From positions 25,394,001 through 25,458,000 of the forward strand of contig NC_080574.1 of assembly GCF_029962835.1 (NCBI RefSeq): DNA of 64,000 nt. Direction: 5' to 3'. Positions 46,746 through 57,200 of this stretch are shown piece after piece. Each line of letters begins with the position of its first letter. Position 1 is the first letter of the stretch. The notes below the pieces were generated by a model, which saw nothing but the letters and a program-made list of their open reading frames with translations, was not told the origin of the DNA and did no database searches. Source of the DNA: Magnolia sinica. Its lineage: Eukaryota > Streptophyta > Magnoliopsida > Magnoliales > Magnoliaceae. The translations under genes were made by a program, and so were the position numbers.

Positions 46746-46814
46746 ATAATTGGTGTACATTTGAGGTAGTAGATTAAGCAGGTTAATCAAACACTCAAAT
46801 AATTGGTGTTCCGC
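46746..46814 (+). repeat. 69-bp direct repeat, right copy
   Basis: Partner of 45905-45973, in the same orientation. Confidence 0.93.
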
Positions 46815-46889
46815 CAGCTCATTCTACGGTATGAACCTAGAAGAGCCTAGAAAAGTGGCAGATCCGAAGCTCCGACACACACACCATAA

Positions 46890-47205
46890 GAAATTGTGAG
46901 AATTGAACATCTAATGTTGAAAACATTTTGAAAGCCAAGAAGTTTTTGGATCAAGCTAATATTTGTGTAAACTCTTTGTATATGTCAATGTGATGTTATG
47001 AACAAGTTGGATGATTAGATATAAAGGGATCTTCTAATTAAATATACATTCTTGTGGGCCTTAAGAAGGTCTCAATTTTGTATGTTGAATTTCATTAACC
47101 CTATATTCACACCCGTGTGATTCACTTGAGCTTTCAATTTACTTGATTTTTGGCTCATGCCTTAAATTGCGATTGTAAAATAGATAAATATCATTTTAAG
47201 ACTTA
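46890..47205. mobile_element. GGCCCAC foldback element, copy E (partial)
   Basis: Right part only: TTTTTGGATCAAGCTAATAT, GTGGGCCTTAAGAAGGTCTC, CACTTGAGCTTTCAATTTAC, TTGGCTCATGCCTTAAA. The left arm is missing. Confidence 0.6.
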
Positions 47206-48283
47206 CGGCCAGATCTCAAGTGCTATTTTTGTGGTGTAATTACTTGGTTATTTTCCTCCCAAACAAACAACTTTCAAAAGTTATTATTAACTATTTATCT
47301 ATTTAAATGTAATTGAAAAAAAAAAACAAAACAAAACAAAACAAAACAAACATCCCTTGTGCAAATATAAACACCGCATTCTAAAAATTTTATTTTAAAA
47401 TCCTTAATTAATCTTTTTCGTCTTTCGCCAGAAAAGATGGAATTATATAAAAGGCTGCGCCAGTGAACGTACGTTTCGGTTTCGGGTCTTATGATTCAAA
47501 AACCAAAAAATTAAAAGAAGGGTGAGAAACAAACAAAAACAGTGGATGACCCCGACGAAAGGACAACGCATCACTGCACCCCTCTACCAACCGTTTTCCT
47601 TTGGATAATGAAATTGAGAAATATTTAATTCTACAGCAGAGTATAATCGCCCATACACATGCACTCAGCAACGGTCAAGTTGACTCCTCCTGTTCGTGGG
47701 TCCCACTGTGCATCGATCATAACCCTAGATCCAAATGATTCAACGAAACTAACCTCTGATTAATGGACATAACCCAAAAATCAAAATGGTTGAATCAAAC
47801 TAATCTCTGATCAATTGACATTTGTCATTGAATTCACACCATTGTTTAGTTCTCATCTTAACCGTTCACTATATATATCCTCAATTGGTCATTGGTAAGA
47901 TCTTCTGTTTTTGACCCATCTAAAGTGTGCTAACGGTCTAATTTTAGCTCCATATATGCCACGTATACAACTTCCGAGTGCAAGTGTATGAACATTCAAA
48001 CTCTGCCAGTGTATCGAAGTTATTTTCTCCCTCGGTTACACCAGAAAATCCCAGTAGTTCTGCTGTCTTCATCCACCATCGACTGCACTTTGCTGTATTT
48101 CAAAGGTTGCAGGAAACAAACCAAACAGACCTCCTTGAATTCTCTCCTTCTTCCTCAAGTCACCCCATCTAATATAACTCCATTCCCTACCAAGAATCCA
48201 AACGCCTCCCAAAGAGAAGGATTAAAAAAAAAAAAAAATCAATTCTCTCACAACCATCATCTCCTTCGATTCATGGTTGAAAT
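47206..48283 (+). promoter_or_regulatory. upstream region of the GXM-like gene
   Basis: Includes an (ACAAA)n run near 47325-47350 and a TATATATA stretch at 47869-47878 that could be a TATA box, though it lies over 600 bp from the ATG. A long leader or a leader intron is possible. No other gene is seen. Confidence 0.3.
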
Positions 48284-48518
48284 TAATCCCCAAAAAGCCA
48301 TCCAAACACTCCAAAAGCCAAAACCCACATCCCATAATTCAAAACACCCAGATCTCCAAACCAAAGAACACATTGTCCTTCATGGAGATTGAAATATAAA
48401 TATAACCCCCCCAAAAACCCATCCAAAACACCCAAAAAACCAAAACCCACATCCCAAATCCCATAATCCAAAACACCCAAATCTCCAAATCAAAGAACAC
48501 ATCTTCCTTCATGGGTTT
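48284..48518 (+). repeat. tandemly duplicated leader of the GXM-like gene
   Basis: Copy 1 (about 48284-48388) and copy 2 (about 48408-48518) share CCAAAACCCACATCCCA, AAAACACCCA, ATCTCCAAA, CAAAGAACACAT and TCCTTCATGG. Copy 2 contains the ATG at 48511. The matching ATG of copy 1 became a decoy start (48382). Confidence 0.85.
48382..48399 (+). promoter_or_regulatory. five-codon upstream ORF (MEIEI)
   Basis: ATG in context CTTCATGG, identical to the context of the main ATG at 48511, followed by four codons and a stop, 111 nt before the main start. If transcribed it could reduce or gate translation of the methyltransferase. This role is inference. Confidence 0.45.
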
Positions 48519-49398
48519 CCCACACATACACATGAGATCCAAGACCCAAAACCCCCTCAACATGAAGCTACTCTTATTGGGGATTTTCCTTGCATTTCTC
48601 CTCCTCTTTGTCTTGAGATCAAACCTCTCATCTGCTCCAGAAAGCCCATCTCCCACCAATCAAGACCCACCATCAGAAGAAATCCAATCAGGCCTAACTA
48701 CAACATGCTCCCAATGCAGTAAGCTCCCAGCCTCTGTATCTCAGGCGCTCGTCCACTACGCAACCTCCAACATCACCCCACAGCAGACGGCGAGCGAGAT
48801 CTCTGTCTCCTCCCGAGTCCTGGAGCGCAAATCCCCATGCAACTTCCTGGTATTTGGGCTGGGCCACGACAGCCCCATGTGGGCCGCGCTCAACTACGGT
48901 GGCCGTACGGTCTTCCTTGAAGAAGACAAGGCATGGATCGAGCAGGTCACGACCAAGTTCCCCGGCCTCGAGACATACCATGTGGTGTACGATACTAAGG
49001 TGCGCCACGCGGACGATCTGATGAAGGTGGGCCAGCAGGACGATTGTACGGTTGTGGGTGATGCTAGATTTTCTAAGTGTGGTCTGGCCTTGAAAGGGGT
49101 ACCGAGTGACGTGTACGAGGTGGAGTGGGACCTGATCATGGTCGATGCACCGACGGGGTACTTCTCGGATGCACCGGGGAGGATGGGAGCCATATACACG
49201 GCTGGGATGATGGCCAGGTATAGGAAGGATGGAGAGACGGACGTTTTTGTCCATGATGTCGATCGAACGGTGGAGGATAAGTTTTCAAAGGCCTTCTTGT
49301 GCAAAGGTTATATGAGTCAACAGGAAGGGAGGTTGAGGCATTTTACTATTCCTAGCCACAGGGATAGTTCGGACAAGCCATTTTGCCCCAAGAGGTAG
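48511..49398 (+). CDS. glucuronoxylan 4-O-methyltransferase-like protein (DUF579 family)
   Basis: Intact single-exon gene, 295 aa. Short N-terminus, a membrane anchor at residues 19-37 (KLLLLGIFLAFLLLFVLRS), a Ser/Pro linker, then the DUF579 (polysaccharide biosynthesis) domain. Key blocks: GLTTTCSQCSKLPASV (61-76), the AdoMet-site-like FLVFGLGHDS (112-121), RTVFLEED (132-139), WDLIMVDAPTGY (206-217), DVFVHDVDR (244-252), GRLRHFTIPSH (273-283). Family members (GXMT1/GXM1-3) are Golgi type II proteins that methylate O-4 of glucuronic acid side chains of secondary-wall xylan. Overall wording matches the GXM branch better than IRX15 (recalled, not searched). A second in-frame ATG at 48532 (MRSK) gives 288 aa and matches some relatives, so the exact start is open. 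It is preceded by a duplicated leader with a small upstream ORF. Confidence 0.93.
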   Translation: MGFPHIHMRSKTQNPLNMKLLLLGIFLAFLLLFVLRSNLSSAPESPSPTNQDPPSEEIQSGLTTTCSQCSKLPASVSQALVHYATSNITPQQTASEISVSSRVLERKSPCNFLVFGLGHDSPMWAALNYGGRTVFLEEDKAWIEQVTTKFPGLETYHVVYDTKVRHADDLMKVGQQDDCTVVGDARFSKCGLALKGVPSDVYEVEWDLIMVDAPTGYFSDAPGRMGAIYTAGMMARYRKDGETDVFVHDVDRTVEDKFSKAFLCKGYMSQQEGRLRHFTIPSHRDSSDKPFCPKR

Positions 49399-51177
49399 AG
49401 GGTGTTTTGGACCATCCAGGGGCATTTTGGGGTTTTTACTTTTTTTTTTTTTTTTTTTTGAGTGAGTTTTGGAGGAGTGGTGACCATTGATTGGTATGAT
49501 GAGATTACCAGGCTGAAAGGATGATCCTGACCATTGATTGGTAGAGTTGAATTTGAACCGTTGGAAATTTTCCTCTTGTTTGTCCATATTCAGCTATGAA
49601 TATCAGTGGTGAAAATCATCCTTTGGAGATGGACGGTTCTGATCATCATTTCACTGTCTTTGCATGTTGGTCTCACGGGGCTGCATGCTGTATTAGGATG
49701 AATCACAACTCCAGCAGAACAAACTACTTTTTCCATTTATTACATTTTTTTTTTCTTTCTGAGCGGTGGAATGGACGGTTCGTACAAGTGGGCGCGAGAG
49801 AAGTATATGAGTCTATTGATGGGAATTTGATGGTGTTTCTAGATTTTTTTTATAAACGGTTTACTCTTCTAAAATCTCGTTGCTATATACTTGAATAAAG
49901 ATGAATGGTTTTCTTTGTGCATGATACACATAGGCAAATCCAAGGGAGTTTACGTGGGCTAGACCCATCAGGGCTCTGGTCCTCAACACTAACAGGCACA
50001 AATCTAGCCTGACTCATGGGCCTGTTTCAGCGTAGAAATCTAAGGTGTGGATATGGATGCACGTAAGGTTTGTTTGTTTGGTTTTTTTTCAGTCCCGTGT
50101 ATTTTATTAGGTGGTAACTCATGCCAAAGAAAATACAATGTTAGTGGTTATTATGCAGGACGCATCGTTCTCTTTTCAAATTAGATAATTGAAAATATCA
50201 ATTTAAGAGAAAATATTTTATTTATCTAAGATTCACCTCTTCAAACACATTCTAAAAATGGACCCTGGCAGTTAGGTTGTAAGGTGCATGATTGCAATGT
50301 AGGCTGCATCTTGATTGACAAGTGACTAGAACTCAAGAGGACTTGACCCACATCTCAAGAATATTTTAGATTATTTAAACTTATGTTTTGAGTCCTAAAA
50401 TTCCTTTTGAAAGAATGATCAAATTATTTTGTTCTCTTTATTAATGATTCATTGGGTCTATACTTTGAAATGCAAGTATAAGGTATTCTCATTTTTAAGT
50501 GAAAAGTGTTAATTGAGAAACAGACAAATAGAAAAGTAAAGTGCTTAAGGATGGATAATTATGAAAATTTTAAGTTGAATGAGTTTAGAAAATTTTGTAA
50601 AGATGATGACATTGTTCGTCACCTTATTGCACTCATCAAAACAGATCGAATGGTATTGCAAAATGGATGAACAAGATTCTTTTAGAAAAGGGTAGGTTAG
50701 CAATACTAGTCTATTGAAGAACTTTTGGGCAGAAACAATGAATACAATAAGTTGTATTGTTAATAGGTTACCGTGTACAACAATAGAGTTGAAAACTTTA
50801 AAAGAGATATAGTCTGGTTACCCTTTTAGTTACTCTGATTTACATATATTTAGCGATTATGCATATGTTCATGTGAATATTGATAAATGAAAGTTAATAA
50901 TAAAGAAGCCGATTATGTAGTAAGTATTAAAGGTTATAGTTTATGGTATCCTGGTTTTGAAACTTAAGTTTATTATTAGTAAGAATATTTGGTTTTATAA
51001 GTCTTCTGTGGAGAGAACAACTAAAATGGATGAACAAACATACATTTAAAATGATAGAGTGCTTTCCTTCTTCTGTGTTAACAAACACCACTATACATGA
51101 AACATTTTCCAAAATCCACCTTAAGTGCAAAAATTCAGTGTTAACAAACAGGCCCTTAGTGATTAGTGATCTTTAGT
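49399..51177. other. intergenic downstream of the GXM-like gene
   Basis: A T run of about 20 at 49440-49459 follows the stop codon. Beyond that the sequence is AT-rich, with GTGTTAACAAACACC words at 51075-51160 shared with 39.03-39.12 kb (worn TIR element). No gene. Confidence 0.45.
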
Positions 51178-51620
51178 TTGTGGGAGCAACTACATGCATG
51201 TGTTTTATCCATGCTGTTCATTTAATTTTCTAAATCATTTTATATATGATCCAAAAAATAAGGTAAATCTAGAACTCAAGTGGACCACATCGTGGGGATT
51301 GAGCAACTGACCATTAAAAATTTGTTGGGAACTGCATGAGTTTTGGTTCAAGCTGATATTTGTGTTGTCAGGTGGGATGACAAATAAACATCATGGTAGC
51401 TCCTAAGAAGGTTACAATGATAGACTGTTTCCGATAAATATCATTATAATTCTTGGGAATGTTTCAATGATGGGATGCTTCTCATGGTGTCGTCTGCTTA
51501 AGCTTTAGATCTACCTCAGTTTTTGGACCATACATGGTAATGACATGAAAAAAAAAAGAAAAGAAAGATGAATGGCATGGTTAAAATCCCATACATCATA
51601 GTGGACCCACAAATCCCCTG
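51178..51620. mobile_element. GGCCCAC foldback element, copy F
   Basis: GCATGTGTTTTATCCATGCT, AACTCAAGTGGACCACATC on the left and GGCATGGTTAAAATCCCATA, CATCATAGTGGACCC on the right form the two arms. Confidence 0.75.
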
Positions 51621-51735
51621 CCTAGATATGGATGAATTATTGTCCAGCGGGCCACGACCCTAATCCTTGCACCAATGGCCCCTTAAAAGCTGAGAGGTAT
51701 AAAGATTTGGATGCAGATTGTTTAGTGACATTGGA

Positions 51736-52156
51736 TGGCACATTGTGGACCCCACCATGATGTATATGTTTTATTCCATCTATTTTTCAGCTCATTTTAG
51801 GGGATGATCCCAAAATTGAAGTACATCAAAATCTCAGGTGGACAACACCAAAGGAAACAGTAATGATTGAACGCTCATCATTAAAAACTTCTCGGGGCCA
51901 TAAAAAATTCCGACAAAGCTGGTATTTGTGTTTTCCCTTCATCTAGGTCTTTGTGACCTAATCAACAGGTTGGATGGCAATTGAACATTACATTGGGCCC
52001 TAGTAAGTTTTTAATACATCGCTGTTTTCCAGTGGTGTGGTCCGCCTGAGATTTGGATCTGCCTAAGTTTGGGGCTCATGCCATTACATAATTATCCGAA
52101 ATGGATGGACGGCATGGATAAAACGCATACATCATCATGGGGCCCAGAAAGCACCG
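51736..52156. mobile_element. GGCCCAC foldback element, copy G
   Basis: The best-kept copy. Left arm: GTGGACCCCACCATGATGTA then TTTTATTCCATCTA. Right arm: ATGGATGGACGGCATGGATA, AAACGCATACATCATCATGG, GGCCC. The centre has ATTAAAAACTTCTCGGGGCC and TTGGGCCCTAGTAAGTTTTT. Confidence 0.85.
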
Positions 52157-52357
52157 TCCTGTAAGTTCTTCTCTTTAACCCTTGCTCTTTAGGTAAAAAA
52201 GATGGACGGTTAAAAACAATAACAACCGATGTCATTGCAATTGTAAGCCATGTCCCATCTGTTGTGCGGCCCAGCAAATGGATGATTACGATCACTTCTA
52301 CCGTTTGTTTAATGAATTCGGATTCGGGAGTGATCCTGCCATTACCGAGTTGGTACT

Positions 52358-52820
52358 GCTCGGTGCTCTGCGGACCCAACCATGTGGTATATATTTTATC
52401 CAAGCCATCCATCCATTTTTGCAGCTCATGAGCCCAAAAATGAGTCAGATCCAAATCTCAAGTAGACCATACCGTAGGAAAAAAAAAAAACTGTGATTGA
52501 ATGCTCACCATAAAAAACTTTATGGGCAACAAAAGTTTTGGATCAATCTGACATTTATGTTATACCTGCAACAAAAGTTTTGGATCAATCTGATATTTAT
52601 GTTATACCTTCACCCAGGTTCCTGTGACCTAATCAATAGCTTGGATGGCAAATTCACATTACAGTTGGCCCTAGGAAAATTTTAATGGTGACAGTTAAAT
52701 CACCACTATCCACCTGGATTTGTATGTGCCTCATTTTTGGGCTCATCCAGTGAAATGAACTGAAAAAATGGATGGACAGTGTGGATAAAATGCATACATC
52801 ACTGCAAGGTCCACATGGCT
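52358..52820. mobile_element. GGCCCAC foldback element, copy H
   Basis: Arms: ATATATTTTATCCAAGCCAT and TGGACAGTGTGGATAAAATG, CATACATCAC. A 42-bp internal tandem duplication (52527-52610, CAACAAAAGTTTTGGATCAA...) marks it from its relatives. Confidence 0.85.
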
Positions 52821-53642
52821 TTTACATCACCGACCAACACCTAAGGTCGGTACTAGCAGCGTCACCACCGAAACCGGGCCCTTGTTTAAAGAGGGCAGGA
52901 ATTATAAGAAGAATATGATATTGTAGAGCCATAAAAGCTGGAATGGGGTAGAGCCACAGCTACATTACATTTGTAAGAGTTAATCTTTCATTAGGATTGT
53001 CCATCTGGTATAACACACTGCAGATGAAAATTGATTCATGCATCAGATGATCCTAGCCATCTAAGCAGCCTTCAAATCAACTGTGGGAAAGAAAAATTTA
53101 ACGGTCAACATTAAATGAGTGGATAGAGTAAAATAATGAGTGGTCCAAGTTCAAAGGGCAAGATCAGATTGTAAGTATCATGTCCTTAACGCAACTTTTA
53201 GATCGGTTCCGTTCAAAGATGTTTAAGAGACTATGCCACGTGGACTAGTGAATCATGGTAAGAAACGAAACTTCTACAGTCGATTCATCTAGCATCTTTC
53301 CCACCTTGGAACTTGGGTTCATGCAACCATGGCCATGTCTTCAGCACAATATCCAAACCGTTGATTTAACAGGCACCCTGATAGATGCAGCATGGTCCAA
53401 AAATGACATAAATTGCAACATCCCAAGTCCTAAGATTGAAAGGGAGGCTTGCTAATAGAATTTTTGCCTAAATTATATTACTTTAGGACCCATAGTATGG
53501 GAAGTGGATTTTTGCCTAAATTATATTACTTTAAGACCCACACACCACCGACCTGGCTGATGTGGGTACGTGCCGTGCGAAGACGAGCGCTGACGTTCCT
53601 CGGCTCAGAGTTATATGAACAGTTCAAAGGAGATCAAAGTTA
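52821..53642. other. intergenic, nothing recognised
   Basis: A 29-bp phrase TTTTTGCCTAAATTATATTA... occurs twice (53461 and 53508), a small local duplication. No gene. Confidence 0.5.
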
Positions 53643-54010
53643 CATGGGCCCTATAATGTTCTATTTATTATAATCCATACCGTTCATCCATTTGGCAAGA
53701 TCATTTTCGAACATGATACGAAAAATGAATCACATATAAATCTCAAGTGCACCACACCGCAAATAGCAGTGGGACAGTGATTCTTACCGTTAAAACATTT
53801 GTAGGGCCTCCGTGACGTTTATTTTCCATCCAATCTGTTCACTGGGTCACAAATACCTGGATGAATAGTAAAAAAATATATCATATTGATCCAAAACTTC
53901 TGTGACTCCAAAAGGATTTCAATGGTAGACGTTCAATCCTCCACTGCATTTTTCAGTGTGGTCCATTTGATCTTTGGATCTGTCTTAATTTTAGGTCTAA
54001 GACTCAAATG
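53643..54010. mobile_element. GGCCCAC foldback element, copy I
   Basis: ATGGGCCCTATAATGTTCTA and CCGTTCATCCATTTGGCAAG on the left, GTGTGGTCCATTTGATCTTT and TGTCTTAATTTTAGGTCTAA on the right. The right arm is shortened. It ends about 270 bp before the next gene. Confidence 0.7.
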
Positions 54011-54069
54011 GGATCCACAGAACTTGGTGATGTCAACACACCAGCCAATCCGCTTCCCATAGGTTGGGT

Positions 54070-54162
54070 TGGGCTTAGCCACTTATCATGGGCCATATAT
54101 GGGCCTATTAGTAGGCTTTATGCGTATTTTAGCCCAAGTTCAGCCCAATTAGATAATGGGCC
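54070..54162 (+). promoter_or_regulatory. cluster of six site II (TGGGCY) motifs
   Basis: TGGGCT at 54070-54075, TGGGCC at 54089-54094, 54100-54105 and 54157-54162, and AGCCCA (reverse) at 54131-54136 and 54142-54147. Site II clusters bind TCP factors and are typical of housekeeping genes for ribosomal, mitochondrial and other growth-linked proteins. They sit 120-210 bp upstream of the ATG of the three-exon gene. Confidence 0.7.
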
Positions 54163-54233
54163 ATTCAGGCCCCTTTACCAACCTAATCAAAGGCCCTCCA
54201 GGGTTATAAGCAGCTATCCCCAGCCTCTGCTGG

Positions 54234-54236
<3 letters not shown>

Positions 54237-54268
<32 letters not shown>
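54237..54268 (+). repeat. (CT)n run in the leader of the three-exon gene
   Basis: Sixteen CT units end 11 bp before the ATG at 54280. CT-rich tracts near transcription starts (Y patch) are common in plant core promoters. Confidence 0.9.
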
Positions 54269-54270
<2 letters not shown>

Positions 54271-54279
54271 GTTGAGAAA

Positions 54280-57200
54280 ATGAAAAAGAAGCTGCTGTCC
54301 TCCGCGCCATGGAGAGATGAAGAGAAATCCGAAAAATTCGAGGATGCGAAGCTCAGAGCCACCAATCAGCCGGGAACGACACCGACCATGCATGTCCCTC
54401 GCAAGAAATCTGTATCATCGAAAGCCACTGATGAGGACGAATCAATCGAGATTGATCCTGAGCTCCGATACAGCTTCCAGAGGAATGTTCAGGTTTTTCT
54501 CTTCAATACCAATTTCTTGTTTCCTGCGAGTTCTGTCTGTGTGCCATCAAATTTCTATGTTATCGTTTGAATATGATGAATTTCTCTAAATACCTATTTC
54601 TCATTTACTGTGGATTTTTAAAAAAAATCTGTATATCATCGAATTTCAGTTTTTAATGGTTAGGATAGTATTTTTGGGCAGTTTTCTTTGACACCCGCCT
54701 GCGTTTTCTGAGGAAAATTTCTGTATTGTGGTTTGAAGGTGAGAAACTCTGAATCACTGTGAAGTTACTGGATATTGATGAACTACGGTATTTTGGTTAG
54801 AGTAGGATTTTTATGGCATTTTCTTCGATACCTACTTCTCGTTTTATATGAATTCTAACAATATGTCGACAATTTTCTGTATTTTGTGGTTTGAAGATGA
54901 GAGAATTTTCTCTGATTACCCATTTTCCATTTATACTGAATTTTGTTTTATATCAATGTATTTTAAGTATTTTGGTTAGAAGGTTAGCTTTTCTTCTTCT
55001 TCTTTTTTCCCCAATACCGACTTGGTATGTTTTATGTATTCTGAATGCTCATTGAAAATTCCTGTAGTCTTGGTTTTAAGATGAAATTCTCTAGCACCCA
55101 ACTTCCATTTACCGTGAATTATGACTGTATATTGATCATGGTTAGAAGACTCACAAGAGCAACAGGTGAGATGTGGATGAGCTCTTTCTCTGGTTTCCTT
55201 CATTCATTCTCCCTTGGCAGGGGCTGGACTGTTAGTGATTAGCTACAGATAAGGAGTCAATTGATACAGAGCCCCAAGTCTATCAGGGTGAGGCTGGTCT
55301 TCTTTTAAAAATCTTTCATGGATGGGTTGTAAGCCATTTCTTTTGGAAGTGGCCAAGTGAGTCAACTCGGTTTGCGCAGAGCTCATCTGAGTCTTAAAAC
55401 CATGTCGATGAATTTTTGGGTTGTAGTTGGAGAGGAACTTTCAGTTATTTTTCATTCCATACCCGCTTCTAGTTTTATGCGATTTGTGACTGTAGATTAA
55501 GAAATTTGTGTATTGTGGTTTGGAGATAAAATTTATCCTATTCCCTTCTTTGGTTACCGATAGCTACTTCCTAATATCTTTCAATGGTGATACTTGCTGA
55601 AGCATGGAGGAATTTCCAAATATTTGTTTATATTAATCATTCCGGCAGGACGCATGTAGCCATATATGATTTTGTGGTAGTGATTCTTGAGGTTCTTGAT
55701 TGACTTGTCATGTACGAGGTTATCTATCTTTATGCCGATGCAACTTATCATGTGCTCTCTTAAAATCGAGCTTATGATATGATGATCCAGACCATTCATA
55801 TGGTGTAGTTGGCCGCTGTAAATTACACCCAAATAAGGCAATACTAGCTGTCCATGTCAGAATTTTGTGAGTGTACACGATAATATCCTAGGCACAGTCA
55901 ACGGTTTAGAGTCCCCTTTCATGTTTTATACCCGCTGTTTATACTTCATATGTGCTTTCTGGCTTGCATTTGAGATTATCTCTGCCAATCATATCACATT
56001 GGTTATTTTTTAGTTAAGCCCTGAGATGTGTTTCTTTCTTCTACATGCAGTTTCTCAGACGAGTGTTTAGCATTGACACCATCGTGAAGCCGCTTCCTCC
56101 TGCGATGGCGTACAATGTTTCACGCAATTTGAGCTTTTTCACTCGCATTTTCACACAGTTCTTTGGTAAGTTCGTTTTTATTTTTTTTCTCCTCCTTACA
56201 GTAACTCTGCTGACCCCATACTCGGCACAAGCCTCTGATGATGCTGAGGAAAATTTAAGTACGCTATTTCAAATTCGGTTATTCACACGATAAGTGGACT
56301 ATTTGGGAAATGATAGGATGGTTTGGAAGTTGTTAAGTACCATTTTCAGTTCACATGGCTTTGTTAATTTTGTTTCATTTCAATCAATTAAATCGGCTGT
56401 GATGGTTAGACAATGATATATTTACTGTAACTGTTGAGTGCTCCTTGATATTCATTAAATCTTCCTAGGATTGCATACACTGGATGAATTTGGCTGTCTG
56501 AGAGATTGACTATTTACTACTCACTTTCAGTTCGCCATCTTATTGTATATCAACTGCCTTTGCAGAATCCTGTCTGCCATCCCTGTAATTGATATACCTC
56601 TGTGCACATATTCCAATGGTTTCGTTTTCCGTCTTTTTTTTTTTTCCTGAATGAGATCGACATTCGAGCATGCGTAAGTTTTCAGTACAAGAAATAGATA
56701 CATTCTTTAGTATTATTTGCTGTGTGACTTGGAAGAGTAGAATCTCATCTCAATTCGTGACTTGTGATTAAAGTAGTTAGATTTAGATATTTTTATTTGA
56801 TACACATGAATTTAATGTGCCAATACACAATCACAGATACTGTGTGAAATTCTTCCAATGAGTCTGATCAAATAATTGAGTGGATGATCTAATAATTCTG
56901 ATCATGCGAAGGCTTTTTGTTCTGATGTTCTTTTGTCAATCTCATTAGTAATTATGAGGCTTCTTATGAATCCTTTCCACCGACATGCCCGTTATTGGAT
57001 AGAATTAACAGTTTTAATTTTTTGGGTCTGAATCTTTTCTGATGCCCTCAAAGAAGGGGAACAAAAACAAGCGTCGGCAGGGAGAGGCAGATCCTGGATG
57101 GCATTTTAGTCATGAATGAGCTTGTCGATTCTAGAATCTCAAGTGGTGAAGCAGGTTTTAGGCACTGTTTTAAATTGTGAATAGCATGGTGCATAGTTTT

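Noticed and set aside
48339-49304. Long minus-strand frames opposite the GXM-like gene
   Set aside because: They mirror a strongly conserved plus-strand DUF579 gene and its CA-rich leader. No independent signature.
54008-54283. 91-codon frame ending over the ATG at 54280
   Set aside because: It runs through the site II promoter and the CT tract (SLSLSLS tail). It is more likely promoter and leader than protein.
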